A DNA stretch of 64,000 bases. It comes from Theocolax elegans (Eukaryota; Arthropoda; Insecta; Hymenoptera; Cerocephalidae). The position numbers were made by a program, and so were the translations under genes. Position 1 is the stretch's first letter; every line of letters begins with the position of its first letter. Shown here piece by piece: positions 49,068 to 61,230 of this stretch. The DNA is taken from assembly GCA_026168455.1 (NCBI GenBank), contig JANSJX010000008.1, positions 62,001-126,000 on the forward strand. Reading direction: 5' to 3'. Below the pieces are notes generated by a model. It made no database searches, was not told the origin of the DNA, and was given only the letters and a program-made list of their open reading frames with translations.

Positions 49068-49660
49068 GATTTTCTTGATCAATTATTCATTTAACTTACA
49101 AGCAAAAATTGATTAACAGATCATCAATGTAGAATCTTGTCCGAATAATAAAATAAAAATCATAGGTTATTCGCGTAATTTGTTAAATAAAAAAGTTTAA
49201 TATCTTAACATTAACTCTTACAGAGATGTCAGATTTATATTTACAAAGTACGTGAAGAAATTTATATAATAACGATCTTTGTGGGTTATTATGAAAAACA
49301 AAATGTGGAATAATATAAACTCGTATGCTGTTCGAAAATACTATTATTTACAGGGGTTACCGTGAAAAATATTAAAATAAACTTACAATGTTTACGTAAA
49401 TTGAGGTTAAATATACGAAGATCAAACTACTCAATATTTGTGTGTCCATCATTAGCAGAAACAAAACTAATTTTAAGAATAATTATAAATCTTAAAAATA
49501 TATTTAAATATTATTTAGTAAAAAAAACATTTAAATTGTGTTTATCAAAAATTATTTTTGAATCTCTCGTTTGACTAGAGCTATCTCAAGCAATCAACAA
49601 TTGGACACGTTCCGTAATTAATAATCCATATAATTTCGATAATTTTCGTACTTTTATATA
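49068..49660. other. non-coding, AT-rich
   Basis: One 70-codon lysine- and isoleucine-rich frame (49362-49574) looks like chance in AT-rich sequence. Nothing else was seen. Confidence 0.5.
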
Positions 49661-49696
49661 CTTACAATTGTACTTATGTTTCTGTTACAGGTAAGA
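49661..49696 (+). promoter_or_regulatory. predicted recursive splice site (ratchet point 2)
   Basis: CTTAC at 49661-49665 fits the branch pattern yUnAy. The tract TACTTATGTTTCTGTTACAG ends at 49690 and is followed directly by GTAAGA (49691-49696). A second donor, CAACAG|GTATAC, at 49754 would delimit a 63-nt recursive exon. It has the same orientation and layout as the site at 22604, about 27 kb upstream. Function is inferred. Confidence 0.6.
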
Positions 49697-52493
49697 GAGC
49701 TCGATCGTTGATATGTGTATATGCTCCACGATATACGTCCTAATGGGCAACAGGTATACATGTATGTATATACAATACGTAAAATAATCTACGATCTTTA
49801 ATCCATTTGTGTAATTGTATAATGAATACGTCGTCGTGCTTCCGATGAATATCATCAATGCAGTAATTACATTGATCAATCATGAATTTTAAATAAAACC
49901 TGACTCAACTCACTGAATCATAATTGGTTAATTAAATTCTTAAAATAGCTCGATGAGATCATCGAGTTGACGCAACGAATATCTTCGTACGTATAATAGG
50001 AAACGAGTAATATTTATTTATACAATACGTAAATCTATACACAGTCAACGTATATTTTCTTTTTCGCTTTTAATAAAAAGTGTATACTCGAGTCGTACCC
50101 GATACACACCGAAGATAGACTGAAGTATACGCGGATACCTCGATCGAACTTATATCTTAGGAACTTTGGTTCAATTTGGTCAGGTGTATATATATTATAT
50201 ATATATAGTACCGATCTATACATACGAAAGTTATAATTAAATTAATACGAGGAGTAACGAAATATACGGATAGAGTGGGCAGTATGTATTTAACGAAGTA
50301 CGTTTCGAGAGAGAGAGATAGAGATGGAGATGTATAGACTTTGATCGTGAAAATACGTTAAACCGATCCGAGATCGATGAGCGAGCGAGAGTACAGTCGA
50401 GACGAGAACGATGTCTATCCGGGCGCCGGTACGTCCATATACATACACACACACACCGTTGAACGTATTATCTCGACTTTGGGATCGGCGACTCGCTTAA
50501 CAACAGGTTTATATAGTTACGTATATTTAGGGGTTATATGCGCGGCCCTCCTACTCCCACGGAAAACGGGTGACCGGAGGAACTTGTTAATAAGGATTTA
50601 CGCTACGCCAACCGGACGTCCGAGTACACAATTTCACACATATACGACGAGAGGATATCGTATTATTCCTACTAGTCCCAACGCGACTTTGTCTCTCCCT
50701 GCGCGAGTCTTGGTTGCCTTTCTTTTTTTTTTCATTTTTATTTCGCACCGGGGAGTGAAAAAAAAGGATACGTTTGAGAGAGGGAGTTCAAATATTTGCG
50801 AACGCGTGTTTGGTTACCGTTGTCGTTTTTTGGTTGAGAGAGAAAGAGAGGATCTTACGGTGCTTGTACTTTCCCCGAGTTTTCCACATCATTTTTCCTC
50901 GTAGTAAGCTCTCCGACAGTTTCTATATTGTCGACACGGGACGTCCGGCTCCCTCGAAATCTTTGCTCCGCTTTCTTTCGTCCTTTATCTTCTCTTTCAC
51001 CCTTACACCCCACTCACTTGTTTTTTTTTTCTTTTTTTTTTTGGTACGCGGTATTCCTCTTACATATCCTTGGGTTTTCTTTGCGGTTCAAAGTTAGGGA
51101 AAACGAGCAGCTGCTCCCTTCCAACTCTGCTTGCATCATTAGTCCTCGAGACGAGTTCTCGAGTTTGCTCGGAACCTTTTGACTGACGCGACGGATATCT
51201 ATACGCTCTTTAAGGAAATGTCTCGGTGTATATATACATGCGACTTTTTTGTTTACATTTATTTCGTATATACGTGCACTGCACTCGTCGCGGGTCGATT
51301 AATTTTTTTTTCATATTTTAGTCGTTGCAATTTTATTATTTTGTTATACCGATTTTACGGTGGAACTGACAAATAGATAGAAGACTGTATTGCTTGGTTG
51401 AAACATTGGAAGTCGTATATACCAGAGTCAAAATGTAGGATTATTGCATGAATTGAATTATCCAATGTTTTATAGTTTGCATTATTTCCAAGGCCAAACT
51501 GCGTACATTTTTATTGCAGATTTTTGTGCGTTTTTTAGTATTGAAAAGTATCGTTGAAAAATAAGCAGAAAAATATTGAATATTTATATGGATCCTGTGT
51601 CTTCAAGGTATAAGCGAAATGTTATTGGAAATAATGTGTGTTGCTAAAACATTGTAGATTCGGAAGCGACCTATGTTCGAATACCGTGAGTCCCTTGCGA
51701 TTGTCATGTGGTTCGCGTCCACACTTTTCTTCTAAGATAGAATCGGTAGTATATATGAACAAGAAATGCAATCCTTAATTTACCTTATACTTTACTATTT
51801 TACCGTGATTGATCACTTAACTATTATAAATTTGGTTCCAAAAAAAGCTAATGCTCATCATCATACGGATTTCAGGATATCCGGGACTAAAGATCAGTAT
51901 AGTCCAAAACCCAGAAAAATAATTTATTTTTTATTATTTTCCTCTTATTGTTCAAAAATATTTACGTTAAAAAGTATTTTAAACGAATAAAATACATTTA
52001 AATTAATTGAGCTAAAGTTCATACAAAGATTTAGTCAATCTCATCACACTCTCATTCCGTATATGTTCGTATAAAGTTTATATATAAAAAAGTCGAACTT
52101 CGTATAAACTCGATGTAAAGTATAATTTTTTTACGCTGGGTTACAATCAAATGTAAGGAGTGTACAATATTTTTTTCTCTCCGTGTATACCAAGACGTCG
52201 GTGACCGGTCGACCGAGCAAAGTAATGCACAGTTCCTAAAGCTAACAAATATGCGTGCGGTATAGTTTTGGTAAACCTTACATATACCGAATCTTTGGTG
52301 TACAAGCTGAGAGACTCCTGTATCCCCTATAGGCACGTTGGTAACTCGTCGTATCGAACTTGGCGTAAACAACCAGAATTTCGTTGAACAATCAACGAGA
52401 ACCGATTAATAGATCATTGATTCTAATTACCAATTACTCGATTATATATATATACCCTCGACATATCACTTTGTCATACGCATATCGTATATA
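49697..52493. other. non-coding stretch with GC-richer segment
   Basis: 50380-51180 carries overlapping open frames (the longest is 175 codons, 50377-50904 +) that pass T-runs and lack any domain. (CA)n sits near 50443-50456. 51380-52490 is AT-rich and empty. Confidence 0.5.
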
Positions 52494-52773
52494 CACTGAG
52501 AAAAAGTTTAGATTAAAAAAGACAATATAGTGTTTAGTAAATTAATCGCATATTGACTAACTAAGAAACATTACTATAGTATCCAGTAAAAATTACTATA
52601 TAGATTATAATAAAATTTATTATAATTCTTGTAATATTTACTATAAGTTTTGTAAATTTTAATATAATCTATAATCAATTTTCTTAGATTGTCAGTCTGT
52701 GATTTATTCACTAGAAACTATTGTCATTTTTACTAAATATTTTATAATTTCTAATACAAAATTTCTCTCCGTG
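52494..52773. mobile_element. short element with CACTGAGAAAAA / TTTCTCTCCGTG ends
   Basis: The left end is CACTGAGAAAAAGTTTAGAT and the right end is ATTTCTCTCCGTG, both flanked by TATA. Inner blocks (GACAATATAGTGTTTAGTAAAT and its inverse ATTTATTCACTAGAAACTAT) are imperfect inverses. It links the CACTGAAAAA and CACGGAGAGAAA end variants in one element. Non-coding. Confidence 0.75.
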
Positions 52774-52938
52774 TATAATACTAGATGAATAATAGAGTGA
52801 ACAATCGCTAAAAACGAAAGATATATGATAAGTCTGTCACGATCAGAAAATAGTGAAAATAGTTATTAATCGAAATTAGTCAATACATTTAATATATTAA
52901 TAGTGAGTATATTCCCTATAATTTGGTGAAAGAGACCG
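52774..52938. other. short spacer
   Basis: AT-rich, nothing recognised. Confidence 0.4.
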
Positions 52939-53892
52939 CCCAAGTGAAAATAATTTATAAATTTTTTATAAAAATTTTATAAAATACATTTTATATAGTT
53001 TTTATAAAAAATTGGTCGTATAAAAATTGTATAAAAAATACACTTTATAAAATTTTTATAAAAAATATATAGAAGAATTGTTTAAAAACTAAATTAAACG
53101 TTTCAAATGAGCTGCACCATCCTGCAGTAACGGATAAAAAAATGTAGGTGGCACGACCGAGAGGTTATGGACACCAAAAATATTAGTATTTCAGCGCGAC
53201 GAAGAATTACTGCTGCCACCGACGATATTGATAAAAAAAGTCCACAGTTCCTCCTTCGATTTGGCTGAAATTTTTGAACGCCTTTTTGCTTTTTTCAAAA
53301 TTGTTGCATCCGTCAAACTCTTTAACATCGACTTGGACATCGTGAAGGTTAGACGGGGTCTGACCAAATGTTTTGTTCTGTGGTTGTCAAGTCAATATTC
53401 AACTTTTTCATTAGCAACCAAAGAAAAAATTGAATATTGACTTGACAACCACAGAACAAAACATTTGGTCAGACCCCGTCTAACCTTCACGATGTCCAAG
53501 TCGATGTTAAAGAGTTTGACGGATGCAACAATTTTGAAAAAAGCAAAAAGGCGTTCAAAAATTTCAGCCAAATCGAAGGAGGAACTGTGGACTTTTTTTA
53601 TCAATATCGTCGGTGGCAGCAGTAATTCTTCGTCGCGCTGAAATACTAATATTTTTGGTGTCCATAACCTCTCGGTCGTGCCACCTACATTTTTTTATCC
53701 GTTACTGCAGGATGGTGCAGCTCATTTGAAACGTTAATTTAGTTTTTAAACAATTCTTCTATATATTTTTTATACAAATTTTATAAAGTGTATTTTTTAT
53801 ACAATTTTTATACGACCAATTTTTTATAAAAACTATATAAAATGTATTTTATAAAATTTTTATAAAAAATTTATAAATTATTTTCACTTGGG
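52939..53892. mobile_element. 954-bp near-perfect palindromic element (CCCAAGTG ends)
   Basis: From CCCAAGTGAAAATAATTTAT to its inverse at 53873-53892, the two halves match almost base for base. I see only a handful of differences over about 460 bp per arm. The centre is near 53415 with a small unpaired core (CATTAGCAACC region). GAGAC stands near both borders (52932-52936 and 53893-53897), a possible 5-bp target duplication. Each arm holds the same frame of about 70 codons and an antisense counterpart. No transposase motif is recognised. Transcription through it would give a very long double-stranded RNA. Confidence 0.9.
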
Positions 53893-54096
53893 GAGACTCA
53901 TCGCTATTTCATATTTATCGAGAGTAGTAATTAATAAAGAATATAAACTTCGTCGGATGATGCAATTAGAATTCGCATAAATGTGTATATATATATATAT
54001 AAAACTTACGATATAATTGTAATTGTAATTGTGCAGTGATACAAGAATTATTTGTTCGCACATACACGACGTACGTTCAGGGCAATATTTTTCTCG

Positions 54097-54099
<3 letters not shown>

Positions 54100-54134
<35 letters not shown>
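54100..54134. repeat. (GA)n microsatellite
   Basis: Uninterrupted GA repeat. Confidence 0.95.
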
Positions 54135-54139
<5 letters not shown>

Positions 54140-54161
54140 GGAGAAGGAACGTGCAATAAGG

Positions 54162-54163
<2 letters not shown>

Positions 54164-54194
<31 letters not shown>
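54164..54194. repeat. (TA)n microsatellite
   Basis: Uninterrupted TA repeat. Confidence 0.95.
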
Positions 54195-54195
<1 letters not shown>

Positions 54196-54840
54196 GTATG
54201 ACGATCAAGCTCATATACCTATACGACTCTCTTAACTTTGAAACTAGGAGAAAATGATGTAGCCATCCGGCATATTTGGAAGTTATATTAGACTTTCCCT
54301 TTCTCTCTCTCTCCCGGGTGCTTATAGGATCGAGGTGCACGCTCGGTTTTTATTGCGACGAATGGAACGCGTTTACGCATATACGCATTCGACCCCTCGC
54401 GGCGGCGGCGACGGCGTCGTCGAGGGGGGGAGGCGGATGGTCGGGTGCAATTATACGTCGCAGGCGCTCGTATACACCTACTTTGGGGGCTAATAAAATT
54501 TCACGTAGAGCAGCGGCACGACCACCACTACCAACACCGAGTAGTATTTGTCGTCGACGGGGTGGTGCTGGAAAACGCATTAAGCGATACACGCGTGGGC
54601 GGCGTAGTTCCCAGTGTGCAGTTTCGTTAAGCACACGCCTCTCGATTTTCGAGGAAAGGGTCGAGCCACCGACAATACGTGGTCCTTGCTCCCTCTCTCT
54701 CGCACCCCCTTAACGTTTCTACATACGTGCAGCGTGGAACGCGTGTGCCTATATACCTTCGGGCAATCGTCGTAAGATATTCGCGTGGTGCTCGCTCGCG
54801 GCGAATTGACAAACGTGTAATTTTGACCTTTCATCTCCAG

Positions 54841-55194
54841 TTGTTAAAGCAAGTTTATTTTAATGCACGTACACGTGAACACGACTTTTTTAGTTTTTCC
54901 ATTTCTAGTTCCTGGGCGTTCTGTACGTCCAGTTACATCGGGAGACGGACAGCTGCGGAAATTGTACGTGACGCAAAGCGCTTTTTGAATAGGCTCGACT
55001 GCGCGAGCGCACCGGGCATTCCACGCTATGTCACGATCAATTTCGCTCTAGACATCGGAAAGACATCCTTTTATAAGCCGGGTGAACGTAACGAGGGGGC
55101 GGGACTGTGCAATTTTTTTTTCTTTCATGCGACGGTTCAAAGCGCGGAAACGAGAGGGATGCTTTCGAGAGATATCTTTATAAAGCGCGTCTAA
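54841..55194 (+). other. possible terminal exon or ORF, unrecognised
   Basis: ACCTTTCATCTCCAG ends at 54840, a fair acceptor. The frame that follows runs 117 codons to the stop at 55192-55194. It contains YIGRRTAAEIVRDAKRFLNR and APGIPRYVTINFALDIGK, with less low-complexity sequence than other frames in the window. It also contains an F-run from poly-T near 55119. I know no matching domain. Upstream the same frame stays open to 54679. Chance in GC-rich sequence is a strong alternative. Confidence 0.18.
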
Positions 55195-56960
55195 TACCTA
55201 ATTACTCGTTATCACTGGGTATTTGTTATGTTTGTATATTCATTTGAAGATATAGACGCGGTGATACTTTTTACGGGGATGTCGAACCGGATATATAATA
55301 TTAATTTACTGCACTTGTACTACAACATATTAGATTATTTTTAATTATATAATAAAGAACGTGTATTCTTATTGTGCAAATGGAAATCGAGGAATCCTCC
55401 GCTCGTTAAAATAATATGTCGTTCTGGAAATTATTATGAATTAATTACGTTGATTTATTCAACGGATTATAAATTGATTAGAAATAGACTAATGTATGAA
55501 GGTTCTGTGGAGTTTTCAAATAAATTAATCTAATAGACAAAGAAATAAAATTAATTTATCAACGCGAATTTGGTAATTGATATATTTTTTTTTGTATTAC
55601 GATTGAATCTTTAAAAATTATAAGGGTGAGAGACTTAAATTTTTAATGGTGATATACAAATAGTAATCCGAAATAATTTGAGTTACAATCTTAATAATCA
55701 ATTAACATAATTATCAAATCCCGAGTTGTACTTAATCTATATAATATACGCATTACTCTTGCATGAATAAAATACTTATAAAGTTGGTATAGCGTATTTA
55801 TTTTTGTTTCTCGCACAGTCTACAACCTGACGTTGCCCTTAATACCTGTCTCGAGTAAATCCACGTTGCATTACAGCATTTCGGTGTCTTATCCGCAGCA
55901 TCGAAGATTCTTGGTTTTGCGTTTCCGTAGTGGTAAAGTTTCCATCTGTCTCGTCGTAGCAACTTTCGACTTTTTCTCTTTTCATATAGCTTAACCGTAA
56001 AAATGTCAAGTATCTGCATCAAAACTTGAAAGTTCGTCGGTTGGGAAAATTTTTCCAGCCCCTCTCTCTTTCTCACTGTCCTGTGTACCTTATTCTTTTA
56101 TCAAAGTAATTCGATTTTGTGAATATTGCATTATTTTACGTGATGCAGGTTTGCGACGGAACATTAACATATTTTGTAATAGGTAACTTCAGATCAACTG
56201 GTTGGATCAAAATTTTAGGTGAAGGTAGGTAATGTCTTCACGATTAGGGGCTGGTGAAGATAATTTGTTCGTATTTTAACCTAGAAAAAGTGAGTTTTAT
56301 TAATTTTGTTTAAAATCGGCTTATTTTGGAGCTATTAATATCAGAATCCATCAAGTTTCATTTGTAGAATCCAGCAATTTGGGTCAAAATCCTTGATTTA
56401 AAAATCTAACGTACAAAAATAAGACGTTTACGCTGCAAATTGATCGTTTCATCTAAAAATCTAAAAAATACCTTGCATCAATCGAAAGCTTTCTAATGGT
56501 TCCCAGATTATAACTGACCTACACTTTGATAAAAATATTATTACAGTCCAAATAATTACAAAATGTGAAAATGGTTGAAATTGTGTCAGTTACGAAATAT
56601 TTGCAGAAAAAGTTACACTATACGTAATATATAATAAAAGTTGATAGATTCTAAGATAATTAGCTCATAAAATAGCTATTTTTGAAAAGGAAAATTAAAT
56701 ATATGAAATTTTTGAGGTTAGAATAAACTTTTGAAGTACCAAAAATCTTGTCCGTTAATCCAGGAATCAACATTTCCAGCGTTAACCCAAAATTTAGAGT
56801 TATTTAAAATTCGAGCAGTTGACGTGAAATTCTCAAATGTTATCGATAATCAAAGAGAGTCAAAACTGTGAAATGGATTACTGTCATATTTAATTACATA
56901 AATATATAATAATTGATATAAGTTGATGTCAAAAAATGTTGATCCGATCGATGGGAGGTC
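55195..56960. other. non-coding, mostly AT-rich
   Basis: An acceptor-like TTTTGTTTCTCGCACAG ends at 55819. A + frame of 57 codons follows it, opposite a 92-codon minus frame at 55798-56076 that begins with GTG. Neither has a recognisable domain. The rest is AT-rich and empty. Confidence 0.4.
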
Positions 56961-57571
56961 GTCTAAAAGGATCCGTAAGGGAAGAAACTATAATATAATG
57001 AATAAAAGAGATATATATCTATATATATATATATAGAACGTCGGAAGTATAAGCCGCAATAAGAACGGTTTTCGAGTCCATAAATTTCGGATCCAATAAC
57101 CGGTGGATTGAAGTGAGAAAAAGTATTAGGTTGGGAAACGTCTCGGGGTGTCCCCTCGTTCGACTGTAAACACGCAAGCATCTGGTCGCGCGCGAGGCCC
57201 CTACTTCGTTAAACGAAACGCTGCTCACTCGCGGCTGATGGTCTCATATTTTCCCCGATTGCTCTCGAGTCGTAATTACCATTGCAAACACCGAGAGCTG
57301 TTACACCCGAGGAGGAGAAGGAGGAGGAGGAGGAGCGTACTCGAGACGAACCAAGGCTTATTAGTTGGTAGTCGTTGCGTGCACCGCGAGTACTATGGGG
57401 TGTGGGTCGTTCGGCTCTTTCTCCCTCTCTATATATATATATATTCCGTCCCATTCGGCACTTTCTTTCTCTGGTACTCGATATGCCTTCTTGTTAAACG
57501 CAACCTCGACGCGAACCAACTTGTTGGAATGCACACACGAACGATTTTCAAAAGTAAAAGGTTGCGAAGTT

Positions 57572-57572
<1 letters not shown>

Positions 57573-57607
<35 letters not shown>
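57573..57607. repeat. (TA)n microsatellite
   Basis: Uninterrupted TA repeat. Confidence 0.95.
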
Positions 57608-57612
<5 letters not shown>

Positions 57613-58177
57613 CACGACTATTCTAATCGACTATATACCTCTCAGGAGATATGTATGCTTTCTCGATTTTCTTGTATTCATATGTACAACGCCTCGCGTG
57701 CTTCGACGCTGTATGGTTAAATTTAACTGGGAAACCTTTTTTTTCAAATTTACGTTGAGCTGTTTCATTACACACATACACATACGAGTATTACGGTTTG
57801 TTATTTTTATTATCTCGTACTCCATTATTCGAGTAAATTATTTTCGGGATAACTATTTCTTTTCGGACGTGCGGAGTGACGAGTATAATATAAAAGTAAA
57901 CTCGGGAGAAGACGAGAAAACGGAGATGAAGAGAAAAAAGAAGAAACTATATACTATTCTTTGGCAGTATAGATTTTTATCGCGAACTGTCGTATAAATT
58001 ACGAATATATTTACTGATCGGTGTAACGTGTATATACATACATATGTATGCCCATGTGGAACGTCATATCAAGGTTTAGTTTATTCTTTCTTAGGCCCCC
58101 TGTAACCCCTATATGGAATCGCTCGTTTCTCGTACTCCGGGCTCTTTATTTGCGCGTTTGTCTCTCGTTTCTCTCTC

Positions 58178-58179
<2 letters not shown>

Positions 58180-58213
<34 letters not shown>
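58180..58213. repeat. (TC)n microsatellite
   Basis: Uninterrupted TC repeat. Confidence 0.95.
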
Positions 58214-58215
<2 letters not shown>

Positions 58216-58435
58216 TTTTTTTCCTTTTCTTTATTTCGCTCTATCATTTGCTCAGTCTGGCGAAGGGCGGCAACTGTCTCGGCCCCTCGCGGTACCTCGT
58301 AAATAAGGGTAGTTTCCTATATGTATATGTGTACATACGAAGCTCGAGTAGCCAGACCGAGGATTTGATTGCAGATTGCGCATCGAACGCGCCGGGGAGA
58401 AAGCTCAACTGGCTCGAGGATGTTAGTGCGAAATG

Positions 58436-58436
<1 letters not shown>

Positions 58437-58479
<43 letters not shown>
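58437..58479. repeat. (GA)n microsatellite
   Basis: Uninterrupted GA repeat, about 260 bp after a (TC)n tract of opposite strand sense. Confidence 0.95.
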
Positions 58480-58482
<3 letters not shown>

Positions 58483-58872
58483 CCATAAGCACGAAAGAGA
58501 GAGAATCAGGCTACTCTGTATCGAGGGAGTACGATACGTCATACACGTTTATTAAGAGGGGAAAACTTACTCGGACTCGTCATCGTGTCAAATTAAACTG
58601 ACATTGCAAATTTATTCCAATAAATTCTTCTTCTTCTTCTTCTTCCTCCTCCTCCTAGTATCTACTCTTCCTTATTCTCATTCCGATTAATTGGTTCGGC
58701 GCGTGCAACATTATCAAGATTATCCTGACGACATATTTTCCGTGTTATAATTTAGATTAATTTATCCCCGTGTATCGATATATATCTATTGATATATTAC
58801 CAGTATTCAGCTCGATACATATAACCAATATATTATTTAACTCCCGAATACTGATAATTTTTTGTATACATC

Positions 58873-58879
<7 letters not shown>

Positions 58880-58911
<32 letters not shown>
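58880..58911. repeat. (GA)n microsatellite
   Basis: Uninterrupted GA repeat. Confidence 0.95.
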
Positions 58912-58913
<2 letters not shown>

Positions 58914-60511
58914 AAATTATATAGTTTCAAAATATTGATATATGTAATAATCAATTATTTTGTTGACTGTCGTAAATTTCAGTTACAACTCCAATTATCA
59001 CGGTGTTACAGACAAAATAAAAAATTTATTACCAAATATATAATATAAGAAACCCAATACCTAAAAAATCACGACAAAAATAGATTGTTTAAAATTATTA
59101 AATATATTTTGTAGAGATTACCAAGTTTGTTTCCTAAACATTTTAAATGTTTGGATTTATCGACAACGATTATTATTTTTGTTATTAGAACTGAGAATAC
59201 TCTATGAATAAAAACGCATAAATGTTGACACGTAAAGAATTTTGTCAAAAACTTTAAAATAACCAAGTTTAGCGTTTGTTATTCCAAAATTACGAAAAAT
59301 GTAAAAAATATTACAAAAAAAATTATAGTCTTACAATCAATTCCGTAGATTAGTATGGCTGACCTGAAAAAAATCTATTATCTAATAAATATAAATCAGA
59401 ACATTACCTCCTTAAAAATTACCTCCTTACAAAATCTGTTTTTAAAAACAGTCATAACACTTAAATTATCATCCTCAAATTTCCCACACCACTATAAACG
59501 CTCACCGCAGTGGTAAATTTTCAACATACGTTTCGAGCAAGTTCTTCAAAGTTAAACAATGAATACGACATTTTTTTGCAATATTTTTTCATTTTTCGTA
59601 ATTTTTTAGACGTTGGAGTTTTTTTATATACATTTGGAGGTACGTCCTTAATTTTAATTATAACACCGAAATAATTGCATTTGTAACTGATATTGCGTAA
59701 CCGTCCTTAAATAATACAATAAAAGATAAGGTTTCAATTAAAATAAACAAAAAAAAAAAATAGAAACGTGAAAAAGCGAAATTTTGATTGAAAAAAAAAG
59801 TTAGTACCGATGTTACTCGATTAAAACAAATACAACACTATCGGGGTAAAAAAAAATCGTTGTATTTGCTAGGGAAAAGAGAAAAAGAGACAGCGAAGAA
59901 TTCTAGGATAAAGGTTGTAGATGTGCACATATACAGGCAGGATAGAGATAGAAAGGGTGGAATAGCAATCGTGCAATTTGCTTTCTCGCGCGGGAGGTTC
60001 ATCACTAGCAGCAGCACCCTCGGCTGTTACACCGAGTAGGAGAGAGAGAGAGAGTGAGAGAGAGAGAGAGAGATCAAGCGCCGGCGATCGGATCAATTCA
60101 AATGAGCTCCGGGCTGCGAGCGATTCTTGAAAAAATATTTGACTAGCCGAGAGCGCTCGAGACCCCTCGCGGATGTGCTTCGTTTGAAATGCGGATTGCT
60201 TTTTCATTATACAAGACCGAGCCGTTATGTATAGCTTTGGGCCTTATACCAGAGATTACCGTCACGGTTAACCGTACAAATGCACACGGGTTCTCGTTTC
60301 CATACCGACGTCTATCAGCACCTTCGGTCGTCTTTCCGGAAAAAACACGATTCTGCTGCTTTTTCTTTCTTTGTTATCTTGTCGTTAACACCGAGGAAAA
60401 CTCCTATTGTGATACTTTACCTTTTGTCAAATGCACCGAGAGTGCGTTTTTACCTTTCCATTTATAGTTATTCCACATTTCCGTGCGGCTAAAGAAAAAT
60501 TACGCGTATAC

Positions 60512-60513
<2 letters not shown>

Positions 60514-60587
<74 letters not shown>
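60514..60587. repeat. long (TA)n microsatellite
   Basis: About 74 nt of uninterrupted TA, the longest such tract in the window. Confidence 0.97.
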
Positions 60588-60589
<2 letters not shown>

Positions 60590-61093
60590 AAATTAAACTC
60601 TATGTACATATATACATATACACATTTTGGATACAAATATTTTATACGACACATCTGGTAATGCTTCCTGTCTTCGCTTCAACTCCGAGCGCAACAGCGA
60701 CGAAAGCTCCTAATTTTTCCGTTCAACATTTTTCACTCCTCGGTGGCTTTACGTCTTCGCCGGCTATATACGCGTCTGCTTATTTGCCTTCCCAGTTCCC
60801 GCAGCATATTTGAATAAATGTATTATTTTCTCAAGTCTATCGCGAAGCAACACCTTATCTTAAAACAGTGCACTCGACGTTATACGTATTGCGTTTCAAA
60901 ACAAACTTTTATTTACGGCTCACGCGTATTCCTCACTTTTTCCTTTATACACGTTATTTATAGAAATATTTCAAAACCGTCGTATCACGTCTTTTTTCTT
61001 TTCGTCTTTCCAAATATATACATTTACCGATTATTCAAAAATTATTACATTCGCATCATTGTTATATTAAACATTATATCGATATATAAAAGA

Positions 61094-61230
61094 GAGCTGT
61101 GGTCGAAACGCCAATTTATAATTTTTTTTTAATTTTAAAGACTTATTCTGGGACTTCCACCAACCATAGTGGACGAAGAGTATTATAAGCCTCGCTTAAT
61201 AAAGCATATTGGTTCGCCAATCCCGACAAA
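61094..61230 (+). mobile_element. 5'-truncated retroelement tail, same family as 42438-42854
   Basis: It starts GAGCTGTGGTCGAAACGCC, which is the stem II end, GAAA and stem III of the hammerhead-like fold. It runs through CTGGGACTTCCACCAACCAT and AATAAAGCATATTGGTTCGC to CCCGACAAA. It is about 90% identical to the minus strand of 42438-42570. A 15-bp direct repeat TATTAAACATTATAT stands at 61065-61079 and 61276-61290, outside the matched part, and may mark the insertion limits. Confidence 0.7.

Larger units (their letters stand above)
53893..54840. other. non-coding to GC-rich island
   Basis: (GA)n at 54100-54134 and (TA)n at 54164-54194, then a GC-rich stretch from about 54330 with GGCGGC- and G-runs. 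The 145- and 94-codon frames here are arginine- and alanine-rich on both strands, as expected from GC composition. Confidence 0.45.
56961..58510. other. microsatellite-rich, partly GC-rich, non-coding
   Basis: (GGA)n near 57310-57335, (TA)n 57573-57607, (TC)n 58180-58213 and (GA)n 58437-58479. The long frames at 57148-57997 pass through these repeats and are rejected as genes. Confidence 0.55.
58511..61093. other. non-coding stretch
   Basis: (TTC)n/(TCC)n near 58624-58656, (GA)n 58880-58911, AT-rich 58950-59870, then a CpG-richer part 59880-60480 with (GA)n near 60041-60073. A very long (TA)n follows at 60514-60587. Frames of 60-112 codons are repeat-driven or undocumented. No gene is supported. 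Confidence 0.5.

Noticed and set aside
53228..53604. Mirrored 70-codon frames with near-identical peptides
   Set aside because: They are the two arms of the palindrome; no family recognised and no start or splice context. Kept only as part of the element.
57148..57997. 190- and 210-codon + frames
   Set aside because: They pass through (TA)n and other simple repeats, and overlap each other in different frames.
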